Assembly: GCF_020400655.1 (NCBI RefSeq)
Contig: NZ_JAINRC010000001.1
Coordinates: 806,001 to 870,000, forward strand
From: Streptomyces spinosus
GTDB lineage: Bacteria > Actinomycetota > Actinomycetes > Streptomycetales > Streptomycetaceae
DNA: 64,000 bases
Reading direction: 5' to 3'
The notes below the pieces were generated by a model. It did not search any database. It saw nothing but the letters and a program-made list of their open reading frames with translations, and was not told where the DNA came from. Shown in pieces: positions 40,156 to 48,570 of the stretch. The position numbers were made by a program, and so were the translations under genes. Position 1 is the stretch's first letter. Each line of letters begins with the position of its first letter.

Positions 40156-42903
40156 TCATCGGAACCGGGTGCGCAGCGCGGTGAACAGGTACGCGCCGAG
40201 CAGTGCGGCCAGCGACAACGCCAGCGCGCCCCCGACGGGTTGGGCGAGGAGCCGCGCGGCCGCGGCCAGGTACCGCTCTCCGCCGAAGGGCCACTGCAGC
40301 AGGAGGACCTCGCGCATCCGCACCGGGAAGCCGGCCGCCATCCGTACGGCCGGACCCCGCAGCGCTCCGTGCACGAGGGGCACGACGAGGACGGGCACGG
40401 CGAGGACGGCGGCCAGTCCGGCCGTCGTGGACCGGAACACACCGGCCGCCAGTACACCGGCCCAGGCGCAACCGACGACCAGCCCGAACCAACTCGCGGT
40501 CAGCGAGAGCCAGTCCGCGGGAACCCGTGTCATTTCCCGTCCGTAGACGACGTAGAGGGCTTCGGCGTCGCAGCCCACGGTGAGGAAGGCGAGCAGCACC
40601 GCGGTGGCTCCGGAGACGATCAGTTTCGCGGTGAGCAGCCCCAGCCGACGGGGGACGGTGCCGCGGTCCGCCGCAAGGGCGGGGTGGCGGAACTCGTCCC
40701 CGTAGGCCAGCGCACCGAGCAGTCCCGCCGCGAACGCCGCGGGCGGCAGCGGCAGCTCCCGCGGCCACGCCGCGAACAGCCGTGCCTGCGGGGTGTGACC
40801 GAGCCGGGCCAGGAGCACGGCGATGAGCGCGGACACCACCAGTACGGCACCGCAGACGAGGAAACCGGTGCCGATTCCGCCGGCGCGCCGGATCTCGTAC
40901 CGCAGGGGGCGCAGGGGGGTGCGGGCGGGCCGGACGGAGATGGGGGGCGGGAGGGAGGAGAGGGCGGGGACGGGACGGGCGCCGTCGGGCCGCGCGGGGC
41001 GGCCGGTCTGCTGCCGGGCGCCCGGATTCCTGGCCCCGGGCAGGAGGGTGCGGGCGCCGGCGAGGGTCGTGGTGGAGGTGGAGGCGCTTGCGGGTTGCGG
41101 TGCGGAAGCCGTGGTGACTCCGCCGGAGCCGGAGTCCGGGGTGGCCGCCGGGTCGGCGGACCGGCCGCCGGTGGCCCTGACAGGCGCGGCACCGGCGTCG
41201 GCGCCGGCCGTCTTCTTCTCGCCGAGTGCGGTGACTTCGCCGTGGCCGTCGCCGCCGACGGCTGTACCGGCCGACGGCGCGGCGTGCGCCGCAGCGCCGG
41301 GGACGATCAGCGGACGCTGGGCGGCGCCGTCTTGATCGGGATCGTGGCCCGGCGAGGTCCGCCCACCGTCGGCGGTCCGCTCGTGTTCCCGCGCCGCGGG
41401 CCCGGGCGCCAACCGGTCTTCGCCGCCCTGGGAGAAGCCGCCCACGGACCGCTCAGGCTCAGGTGCGGTCGAATCGAGAGTGTGCTCGGGGTGCCCCGAA
41501 GGCTGCCCGGCGATGGCCGTGTCGGCCGAGGGGTGCCCCGGCGCGGCGGCGCCCGGGCCGGGCGCGGACCGGTCGGGGGTTTTCGGGCGGGATCCGGCCG
41601 CTGCCGCACTGGTAACCGGATCACGCGCCTCCCCTGACGGCGGCATGCGACGCGACTCCACAGCGTGAAGGACGGGAGGCGTGGTCTCCCCGGACACCGG
41701 CCTCGCGCGTTCCGGCGCCGTCGACGGCTCGTCCGCGGTGCCGCTCGCGTCCGGCGGGGAGTCGTCGAGCACGGCCGAGCCGGGTTCCGGTGAGGAGTGC
41801 TGGGCGGACTCCGGTGCCGGGGAGCCCGACACCGTACGTCGGCGACGCGTCCACGAAAGGCCCGCCGAGGCCTGCTCCGGTTCCTCGGACGTGGTGCCGG
41901 GTGGCGCCGGTTGCGATTCCGCCTGGCTGTGGCCCTGCCGTGTCTCCGGTTCTGCCGGCACCGGGTCCGGGACCACCGGAAGGGGCTCGGTGGACCACAC
42001 CCCCGTATCGCACTCGGCACCGGCTCCCGGCCCCATGTCGCCTACCTCGTCGGCCAGTTGGTGAACGAGGATGCCGTTGCGGAACGCGATCTCGCCGATG
42101 TCGGCGGTCGTGGTGCCGTACACCGACAGGCGGTTGCCGCCCTCGCGTACGACCTCGACGGAGCGGCGAGTGGTGCGCGCGTCTTTGGTGAGCAGGGCCG
42201 CGAGGCGTACGGCGTGGGGGCTGCGGACGGCCACGCGGGGGCGCAGCCGGGTGCGGGCGAACGCCCTCGCCTCCTGGTCCGCGACGACTCTCCCGGCGTC
42301 GAGCGTGACGACCCGGTCGGCGCTCCGGGCGGCTTCTTTGGTGTCGGCCGTGGTGAAGAGCACCGTGCCGCCCTGGGCGGCGTGGGCCCGCAGCATGATG
42401 TGCAGCCACTGGGCCTCACGGGCGGAAAGACCGTCGGCGGGTTCGTCCAGGACGAGCGTGTGCGGGTCGGGCAGCAGGGCGCAGGCCAGGCCGAGCCTGC
42501 GGTCCATGCCGCGCGACAGCGTGCCGAGGCGCTCCTCGCGGAGGCTGACGAGACCGACCACTTCGAGGACCTCGTCGGCCCGCCGCGCGGGAACTCCCGC
42601 CGCCGCGCACAGCATGCGCAGATGGCCACGGACCGTGCGGGAAGGGTGCCCCGGCACGTCACCGAGGAGTACGCCGACTTCCTGTGATGGATGCGCGATC
42701 CGGTGCAGTGGCCGTCCCTTGAAGTACGTGATGCCTCGCCCGGCGCGGAGCTCGAGCATGAGTCTGAGCGCCGTCGTCTTGCCCGCGCCGGCGGCCCCGA
42801 GGAGCGCGGTGACATGCCCGGCGCGCGCTTCGAAGGAAACGTCGTCGACGGCGGGCGGATGCGCCTTGCGGGGGTTGCTGGTCAGTCCGAAGGCCTGGAT
42901 CAC
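40156..42903 (-). CDS. one-chain ABC transporter: ATPase, long disordered linker, permease
   Basis: 915 residues. The ABC ATPase is at 1-215: Walker A LLGAAGAGKTT near 35-44, a degenerate signature LSRGMDRRLGLA near 129, and Walker B LVLDEPADGLS near 150. A mixed region reaches about 285. A Pro/Ser/Thr/Glu/Ala-rich segment of some 370 residues follows, with no visible domain. The C-terminal part has six hydrophobic helices (about 670-915; first FLVCGAVLVVSALIAVLLA). The fold is ABC-2-like, so export is likely; the substrate is unknown. GTG at 42903 lacks a ribosome-binding site; TATCTT 7 bases upstream suggests a leaderless mRNA. The longer upstream frame holds a TTA codon and AT-rich DNA, so it is rejected. 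Confidence 0.82.
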   Translation of the reverse strand: MIQAFGLTSNPRKAHPPAVDDVSFEARAGHVTALLGAAGAGKTTALRLMLELRAGRGITYFKGRPLHRIAHPSQEVGVLLGDVPGHPSRTVRGHLRMLCAAAGVPARRADEVLEVVGLVSLREERLGTLSRGMDRRLGLACALLPDPHTLVLDEPADGLSAREAQWLHIMLRAHAAQGGTVLFTTADTKEAARSADRVVTLDAGRVVADQEARAFARTRLRPRVAVRSPHAVRLAALLTKDARTTRRSVEVVREGGNRLSVYGTTTADIGEIAFRNGILVHQLADEVGDMGPGAGAECDTGVWSTEPLPVVPDPVPAEPETRQGHSQAESQPAPPGTTSEEPEQASAGLSWTRRRRTVSGSPAPESAQHSSPEPGSAVLDDSPPDASGTADEPSTAPERARPVSGETTPPVLHAVESRRMPPSGEARDPVTSAAAAGSRPKTPDRSAPGPGAAAPGHPSADTAIAGQPSGHPEHTLDSTAPEPERSVGGFSQGGEDRLAPGPAAREHERTADGGRTSPGHDPDQDGAAQRPLIVPGAAAHAAPSAGTAVGGDGHGEVTALGEKKTAGADAGAAPVRATGGRSADPAATPDSGSGGVTTASAPQPASASTSTTTLAGARTLLPGARNPGARQQTGRPARPDGARPVPALSSLPPPISVRPARTPLRPLRYEIRRAGGIGTGFLVCGAVLVVSALIAVLLARLGHTPQARLFAAWPRELPLPPAAFAAGLLGALAYGDEFRHPALAADRGTVPRRLGLLTAKLIVSGATAVLLAFLTVGCDAEALYVVYGREMTRVPADWLSLTASWFGLVVGCAWAGVLAAGVFRSTTAGLAAVLAVPVLVVPLVHGALRGPAVRMAAGFPVRMREVLLLQWPFGGERYLAAAARLLAQPVGGALALSLAALLGAYLFTALRTRFR

Positions 42904-43066
42904 CTGCAGCAAGATAGCGCTATGTGTCCGGTTTTCCCGGTATAAGACGACTTGCGGAAACATGCCGTGTGGTCTAGGCCCGATCTTGTCCGCCGTTCGA
43001 TGGACTCGGGGCTCGGTACGGCAGCCCGCTGCACCAGTCGTCCAGCCGGGCCCGCGGCCCGTGATC

Positions 43067-43825
43067 TCACACCTCGGGGCGCAGCATCGGCGGGTTGAGC
43101 AGCGTGGCACCGCCGGCTCGGAAAAGCTGGGCCGGCCTGCCACCCTGGCGGGTGGTCGTACCCCCTGTAGGGACGAGGAACCCGGGTGTTCCGGTGACCT
43201 TGCGGTGGAAGTTGCGCGGGTCGAGGGCCACGCCCCAGACCGCCTCGTACACCCGGCGCAGCTCTCCGACGGTGAACTCGGGCGGGCAGAAGGCGGTGGC
43301 CAGCGACGAGTACTCGATCTTGGAGCGGGCGCGTTCCACTCCGTCGGCGAGGATCAGCGCGTGGTCGAAGGCGAGTGGTGCCACGGGTTCGCCGTCGCGG
43401 CCATAGCCACCCTGCTGGAGCAGCTCCTCGACGGGGGCCCAGCGCGCATTGCTGGCGTCGCCGCCGGCGCGCGGTGCGGGCAGGTCGGGCGCGAGCGCGA
43501 GGTGCGCGACGCTGACCACACGCATGCGGGGGTCCCGCTTGGGATCACCGTAGGTGGCGAGCTGCTCCAGGTGGGCCCCGTTGTCCTGGGCTGGGACCGA
43601 GGGATCGTGGGCGCACAGCCCGGTCTCCTCGGCCAGCTCGCGCGCCGCCGCCTGGGACAGATCCTCGTCGGCCCGTACGAAGCCGCCGGGCAGCGCCCAG
43701 CGCCCCTGGAACGGAGGCTCGCCCCTGCGTACCGCCAGCGCGCACAGGGAATGGCGGCGCACGGTCAGCACGACCAGATCCACGGTGACGGCGAAGGGCG
43801 GAAAGGCTGACGGGTCGTAGGGCAT
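43067..43825 (-). CDS. Nudix hydrolase with C-terminal winged helix (NrtR-like)
   Basis: 252 residues. The Nudix box is intact: G-FVRAD-E, then RELAEETGL (GX5E...REXXEEXGL) near residues 50-70. The C-terminal part (about 165-235; SSLATAFCPPEFTVGELRRV, DPRNFHRKVTGTPGFL) matches the winged-helix domain of NrtR-type regulators. Such proteins hydrolyse or sense ADP-ribose-like nucleotides and regulate NAD metabolism. An intact box suggests catalysis is retained. No NAD gene is adjacent in the window, so a regulatory target is not apparent. Confidence 0.87.
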   Translation of the reverse strand: MPYDPSAFPPFAVTVDLVVLTVRRHSLCALAVRRGEPPFQGRWALPGGFVRADEDLSQAAARELAEETGLCAHDPSVPAQDNGAHLEQLATYGDPKRDPRMRVVSVAHLALAPDLPAPRAGGDASNARWAPVEELLQQGGYGRDGEPVAPLAFDHALILADGVERARSKIEYSSLATAFCPPEFTVGELRRVYEAVWGVALDPRNFHRKVTGTPGFLVPTGGTTTRQGGRPAQLFRAGGATLLNPPMLRPEV

Positions 43826-43902
43826 GCCGCGATCATAGTCGTCTGCCTGACGATAAACACTCCCTTCGCCAGTCGCACGGGGAGTGATTCCGCTTCTCTC
43901 CC

Positions 43903-43918
43903 GTCCGGGGCGCCGGAC
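43903..43918 (-). terminator. weak hairpin between the debranching enzyme stop and the Nudix start
   Basis: GTCCGG, GGCG, CCGGAC: 6 exact pairs, 60 bp past the debranching enzyme stop. Confidence 0.35.
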
Positions 43919-43977
43919 CGGCTCTCCGTCTGTCCGACCAGTGCTGTGTTACGAGGTCACGGCCTGTTCCACGGGTG

Positions 43978-46869
43978 TCACGCGCCCAGTTGCAGACCGT
44001 CCGCCGCCTCCTCCACCATGGCCAGTCCCAGGCGGCTGATCCGCACGGCGAAGGGGGCGCCAGCGACACGGAGGCCGTGGAGTCCGACTTCACCGAGCGG
44101 GGCGCTGCGCACGGGGCGCAGGGTCACCGTGCGGGCGGGGGCGTCGGGTCGGATGCCGGCGAGGGCGGTCAGCAGCAGGATCACGGAGGCCGCCGCGGTG
44201 GCCGCCGGACGGCAGGCGGCGGGGTGCGGGAGGGGCGCGGTGCCGGCGGAGCGCTGTTCGCCGGCGAACATCTCGGGCAGGCGGTGACCGAAGTGTTCCG
44301 CTGCGTCCAGCAGCCCGTTGAGCAGTCCGGCCGCTTCCTTCTCGTATCCGGCCGCCGCGAGCCCGGCGACCGCGAGTGCCGTCTCGTAGACGCGCACGGC
44401 ACCGGTCCGGTGGCCGAACGGATTGTGCCCCGCCTCCTTGGTGCCGAGGCCGCGCAGTCCCCAGCCCGCGTCCATGGCGGGGGCGCCGAGCAGCCGGGCG
44501 AGGTGTGCGGTGTGCACCTTGTCGAGCAGGCCCGGGGCCAATATGCCGGCGCCGAGCAGCCCGGTGTCGAGGAGGTGGACGGCGGTGGCGGCCAGGTGGG
44601 GCACGGGCCGGCCATCCACTGTCAGGGCCATGGCCGGACGTCCGCCGCCACGGTCCTCCACCCAGAAGTCGGCCCGGAAGGCCGACCGCAGGGTGTGGGC
44701 CCACTGGCGCAGTTCCGTGGCGCCCGGTCTGCCATGGGCGTCGAGAAGGTCGGCACCGAGCAGGGCGGCACGGTGCGCATGGGCCTGGGTCTCGCAGCGG
44801 GCCGGACCGGTGGGATGCGGATCGCGGAGGTAGGTGCCGTCGCGGACGGTGGTCCGCAGCCAGGCCAGGCAGCGCTCGGCGGCGGGGAGCAGTTCCTGGG
44901 TCTCCTGATCGGGCAGTCCCCAGCGGCGGGCTTCGGCGAGCAGGACGGGGAAGAGCAGTGTGGCCTCCGTTCCTGTACAACTCGGCGGGAGATGCGGGCC
45001 GGCGTCGCGACGGGGGCCGGGGATCATGCCGGCCCGGGGACCCGGGCCCGGGAGCTGGGTACGGGCCAGGGTGCGCAGGGTGCCCGCGGCCAGCCGGGTG
45101 CCCAGGGGCAGCGCCATGCGGGCGGCGGCGAGCGCCTCCGCCGGGGCCATCCCGCAGCGCCAGGGGGCGCCCGCCGCGAGGTAGGTGTCGGCGGGGTGCG
45201 CGGCATCACGCAGGAGCAGTGCCCGCAGATCGGCGACGGCCGAGTGCAGCAGCGGGCCCACCCGGTGGTCGTCGCCTGCCGCCCGGGCGGGGGCCAGGGA
45301 GCCTGCGACGTGTCCCGCGGCCCGCAAGGGACCGGCACCCTCGGCCCGTACCCTCAGCTCCACGGTTGCCGTCCCGCCCGGCGCCAGTTCCACCTCCCAG
45401 CGCAGCAGTCCGGCGGACGCCAGGGCGTCGGCCGGCGGTGGGTCCGGGATGACGCAGGCGGCGGCGCCTTCCCTGGCCCAGCGCAGGCCCGAGTCATGGA
45501 CGCTGGCCGGGAGTTCGGGGCCTGCCGCCCCGGCGGCGATGGCGGCGAGTTCCGCCAGGTCGGTGCCGAGGGCGACCTCGACGGGCAGGCGCAGCGGACG
45601 CGGGGCCGCGCTGCGCAATGTGATCCGTTCGGTTCCGTCGGCGTGGCGTGTCCGCTCGACGACGACGTCGGGATCGGGGCCGGTGGCCGCGGCAGTGCGC
45701 AGCGTCCCCACGAAGCGGGCGCTGTCGGCTCCGGTCATCCAGGCCCGCACGGGCAGCGGTTCACGGCCGGCCACGCGGACGTGGCACCGGGCCAGCAGCC
45801 TCCTGCCGCCCCGGTAGAACCCGTCCAGTCCCCGCCCGGCCAACTGTCCCGACTCGCCGCAGATGGCGAGGCCGGGCAGGGCCACGCACATCAGGGCGGT
45901 GTGCGTGGGCGGCAACTCCGGCACCGGGTGGCTGACCGGAGGTGTACGGGCCGGCGCAGCCGTGGCGGCTTCGCGGGACCGGGCCGTGACGGGGGGCAGA
46001 GGGCTGCCCTGGGTGGCCGGGGCGAGGGGGCGGACGTCCGCACGGGAGGTCGGTCGAAAGCCGGCTGCCTTCGGTGTGCGGGGGCCTGTGCCGTCCGTCA
46101 GGAACGGCTCGGACCTGCTCCGGGACGGACGTTCGCCGGTGGCGGAGGGCGGAGTCGGCTGCTGGTGCATGGGCTGGCTTCTTCTGCGCTCGGTGTGCCT
46201 CGGACGTGCTGGGTGGCCGGTGGGCCGCCCCGGAGGACAGGGGAGGTACGGCGGCTGGGCCCGTCCAGGCTTTCCGCCACTCAGGTGAACGGCGGCGGAC
46301 TCCTCCGGGTCACGGCTCGCCCCATGAAGCCGACCGATCGTGGCCTGACGGCGCGGCGCAAGGTGGGTGGCAGGCCACTTGATGGTGGCGGGACAGGTCG
46401 GCTCGGAGTGGACGTCCGGGCACCCGGGAGCGGCATCACCAGCGAGCGGAGGGTGGGCGTCGGAGCACCCGGTGATGGTTTGACCGGTCGGCGAGAGGTG
46501 GGCACCCGGGCGCCCGGTGGTGACATGACCGGGTGGCGAGAGGCAGACGTCCGGGCACCCGGTGATGGCGTGACCCGCCGGCGAGAGGTGGGCGCCCGGG
46601 CGCCCGGCGACACCATGACCGACCGGCGAGAGGTGAGCGTACGAGCATCCGGCGACGGCATCATCAGCCGGCGAGAGGTGGGCACCCTGACACGTGGTGA
46701 TGACATGACCGACCGGCGAGAGGTGAACGTCCGGGCACCCGGTGCCGATCGGACTAGGTGCCTCGCCGACAGTGCGCGCCCGGCGTGTCCGGAGGAACCC
46801 CTCACCGGGACCCGGTGGCCCGGCGGTCGTTCCCGTGCGGGTCGGCGCCTGACACTCGCCGGTGCTCAT
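43978..46869 (-). CDS. glycogen-debranching-type (amylo-alpha-1,6-glucosidase) protein with repeat-bearing N-terminus
   Basis: 963 residues if begun at 46869. That ATG follows GAGGAGAACGG and overlaps the DUF4192 stop as ATGA, which strongly supports it. Residues 34-183 then consist of about nine 15-residue repeats with consensus G-C/R-P-x-A/V-HLSPxGHxIT. From about 330 a GDE_N_bis-like domain starts (MCVALPGLAICGESGQLAGR), followed by an alpha/alpha-toroid glycosidase domain (GMIPGPRRDAG, GTEATLLFPVLL, MDAGWGLRGLGTKEAGHNPF). Its likely role is cutting alpha-1,6 branches or a related glucan. An internal ATG at 46170 (MHQQPTPPSA; 730 residues, weak ribosome-binding site) would leave the repeats untranslated. 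Confidence 0.78.
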   Translation of the reverse strand: MSTGECQAPTRTGTTAGPPGPGEGFLRTRRARTVGEAPSPIGTGCPDVHLSPVGHVITTCQGAHLSPADDAVAGCSYAHLSPVGHGVAGRPGAHLSPAGHAITGCPDVCLSPPGHVTTGRPGAHLSPTGQTITGCSDAHPPLAGDAAPGCPDVHSEPTCPATIKWPATHLAPRRQATIGRLHGASRDPEESAAVHLSGGKPGRAQPPYLPCPPGRPTGHPARPRHTERRRSQPMHQQPTPPSATGERPSRSRSEPFLTDGTGPRTPKAAGFRPTSRADVRPLAPATQGSPLPPVTARSREAATAAPARTPPVSHPVPELPPTHTALMCVALPGLAICGESGQLAGRGLDGFYRGGRRLLARCHVRVAGREPLPVRAWMTGADSARFVGTLRTAAATGPDPDVVVERTRHADGTERITLRSAAPRPLRLPVEVALGTDLAELAAIAAGAAGPELPASVHDSGLRWAREGAAACVIPDPPPADALASAGLLRWEVELAPGGTATVELRVRAEGAGPLRAAGHVAGSLAPARAAGDDHRVGPLLHSAVADLRALLLRDAAHPADTYLAAGAPWRCGMAPAEALAAARMALPLGTRLAAGTLRTLARTQLPGPGPRAGMIPGPRRDAGPHLPPSCTGTEATLLFPVLLAEARRWGLPDQETQELLPAAERCLAWLRTTVRDGTYLRDPHPTGPARCETQAHAHRAALLGADLLDAHGRPGATELRQWAHTLRSAFRADFWVEDRGGGRPAMALTVDGRPVPHLAATAVHLLDTGLLGAGILAPGLLDKVHTAHLARLLGAPAMDAGWGLRGLGTKEAGHNPFGHRTGAVRVYETALAVAGLAAAGYEKEAAGLLNGLLDAAEHFGHRLPEMFAGEQRSAGTAPLPHPAACRPAATAAASVILLLTALAGIRPDAPARTVTLRPVRSAPLGEVGLHGLRVAGAPFAVRISRLGLAMVEEAADGLQLGA
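46321..46770. repeat. array of about ten 45-bp tandem repeats
   Basis: Units start every 45 bp. The best seven run 46456-46770; degenerate ones begin at 46321, 46366 and 46411. Core elements are CCGGCGAGAGGTGGGC and GCACCCGGTGATG. The period is a multiple of three, and the array is open in the debranching enzyme frame and also in one frame of the plus strand. Confidence 0.93.
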
Positions 46870-48428
46870 CCGTTCTCCTCGGGCTGCGGACGCCCGGTGT
46901 CCGAGCGGGCGCCACCGGTCGTGGCCTCACCTGGACCCGTCCCACGCGTGTGCGTGGTGACCGGGCCGCGGGTGCCGGGCCCGGAGGACTCGGCAGCGGA
47001 CGTCCGGGGGCGGGTGTCGGCCGGCCTCCGTCGGCCTCCCTTCGCGTGTGCCGTCTGACGGCCGTCCTCGCCGTCCGCGGTGCGCGCCCGGCGCCGTCGT
47101 TGCCTGCCCGTCCGGGAGCCGGACGGGGCGCTATGGTCGTCCGCCTGGATGCCGGCTGCGGGTGCCGGCTCCGGGGCCTGCGGGGGTGCGGTGAGGGTGG
47201 TCCGCGGTGCCGGGTCCGTCAGCTCCGCGGTCCCCGTCGTTGTGCGCCGTGTGCTGTCCGTGCGCAGGCAGCGGCGGACCGCCTCCGGGTCGAGCCCCTC
47301 GTTGCACGCCTGGTGCAGCAGGCGGGCGAAGAGGTAGTCGGGATCGGCGGCCAGGGCCATGGCCAGCGCCTCCCGCGCTTCCAGTTCATCGCCCATGGAC
47401 CAGGCGACCCAGCCCGCGAGGGTCAGTGGTGCGGCGGCGTGCTCGCCGTAGGGCCCGACGCAGCGGCGGGCCAGGGCACGCCAGAGCCGGAGCGCCGGCC
47501 CTGCGTCGTCCCCTTCCATCCAGGCTGCGGCCCTGTCTCGGGTCGTACGGTCCTGGAGCCCGAGGATCAGCGTGGCCGCCTCGTCGTCCGCGAGGAGGTT
47601 GTCGTCGCGCGCGTCCGCCGGATGGGTGCCGGGGACCGGGGACGCGGTGCGGTAGCGGCGAATGATCCGCTCGGCCAGGTCCAGGGTCTCCTCGGCCACC
47701 TTCTGACGGGACGTCTCGTCCAGGATGCGGGGCACCAGGCTCATGCCGGCGGCGTCCAGGGCGACCTCCTGTTCCAGCGCCGCGCCGGTCTCCCACGGCC
47801 GCAACCTGGCGCGCAGCTCCCGCAGTGTGCCGCGCACCTGGATGCCGGCGTAGGTCGCCGCCGCGGCGAGCACCGACGTGCCGGGCAGGCCCATCGGCGA
47901 ACCGTCCTCGGGGCAGCAGCCCTCGACCGGGCAGCAGTACGACCAGAAACGGCCGTCGGAGATGCACAGGGCCTCGATCACCGGCACGTCGAGACTGCCG
48001 CATTCGGTCCGCATCAGGTGGGCCAGCCTCTCCAGCCGTCGTTTGACGTCCCGGCCGGACTCTCCCGGACCCGGTTCCTGGCAGACGTAGGCCACCATCC
48101 GCTCGGGCCGTGAGCCGCGCCGCTCGCTGCCGGTGACCAGACCGCGGGCCAGCTGCCGGGCGGCGGCCTCCCAGTCCTCCTCCGCCGCGGGGATGCCGAG
48201 CCGGGCCCGGCCGCCGAACCTGCCGCGGCGGCCCGTGTGGTCGTGCAGGGCGACCAGCACCATGCTGTCCTCCGGGCGGTAACCGAGGAGGTAGGGCAGG
48301 GCGTCGGCCAGCTCCGCCGGGGTGCGCAGCGTGACCTGCGTGACGTGGTCGGCCGGTCCGGCCGACGGCTGCTGTCCCGACATGTCGTCGTTTTCGAACG
48401 GTCCGGTGGCTTCGCTGTGATTCGTCAT
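46866..48428 (-). CDS. DUF4192 domain-containing protein
   Basis: 520 residues. The DUF4192 domain covers about 25-370 (TPAELADALPYLLGYRPEDSM at the front). A double-Cys motif CCPVEGCCPEDG near 165 may bind metal. A TPR-like helical stretch (TLAGWVAWSMGDELEAREAL, DPDYLFARLLHQACNEGL) follows. The last 120 residues are basic, Pro/Thr-rich and disordered. Function is unknown. The ATG at 48428 has no strong ribosome-binding site. It is divergent from recQ by 142 bp and overlaps the next gene by 4 bases, so the two are likely co-translated. Confidence 0.87.
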   Translation of the reverse strand: MTNHSEATGPFENDDMSGQQPSAGPADHVTQVTLRTPAELADALPYLLGYRPEDSMVLVALHDHTGRRGRFGGRARLGIPAAEEDWEAAARQLARGLVTGSERRGSRPERMVAYVCQEPGPGESGRDVKRRLERLAHLMRTECGSLDVPVIEALCISDGRFWSYCCPVEGCCPEDGSPMGLPGTSVLAAAATYAGIQVRGTLRELRARLRPWETGAALEQEVALDAAGMSLVPRILDETSRQKVAEETLDLAERIIRRYRTASPVPGTHPADARDDNLLADDEAATLILGLQDRTTRDRAAAWMEGDDAGPALRLWRALARRCVGPYGEHAAAPLTLAGWVAWSMGDELEAREALAMALAADPDYLFARLLHQACNEGLDPEAVRRCLRTDSTRRTTTGTAELTDPAPRTTLTAPPQAPEPAPAAGIQADDHSAPSGSRTGRQRRRRARTADGEDGRQTAHAKGGRRRPADTRPRTSAAESSGPGTRGPVTTHTRGTGPGEATTGGARSDTGRPQPEENG

Positions 48429-48570
48429 GCGCCGACAATCTCGCGGATCTCGAGGTTCCGGTTGAGCCTGTGGATAACTCGAATCAGGGACACGACAACG
48501 CTGGGCCGCGTTGTCCACAGCCTCGGACCGTGCCCGCCCGTTTGTCGGTCCCGTCCTGTTGTATGGACGC

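Noticed and set aside
42904..43143. N-terminal extension of the ABC transporter frame
   Set aside because: AT-rich DNA with a TTA codon and promoter-like sequence; the ABC domain begins right after the GTG at 42903.
46321..46770. CRISPR array
   Set aside because: Units are contiguous 45-bp repeats without unique spacers, and no cas genes are present.
43975..47058. Very long plus-strand open frame opposite the debranching enzyme
   Set aside because: It is a GC-bias shadow: low-complexity Gly/Arg/Ala protein, no domain, no ribosome-binding site, and antisense to a recognisable enzyme.
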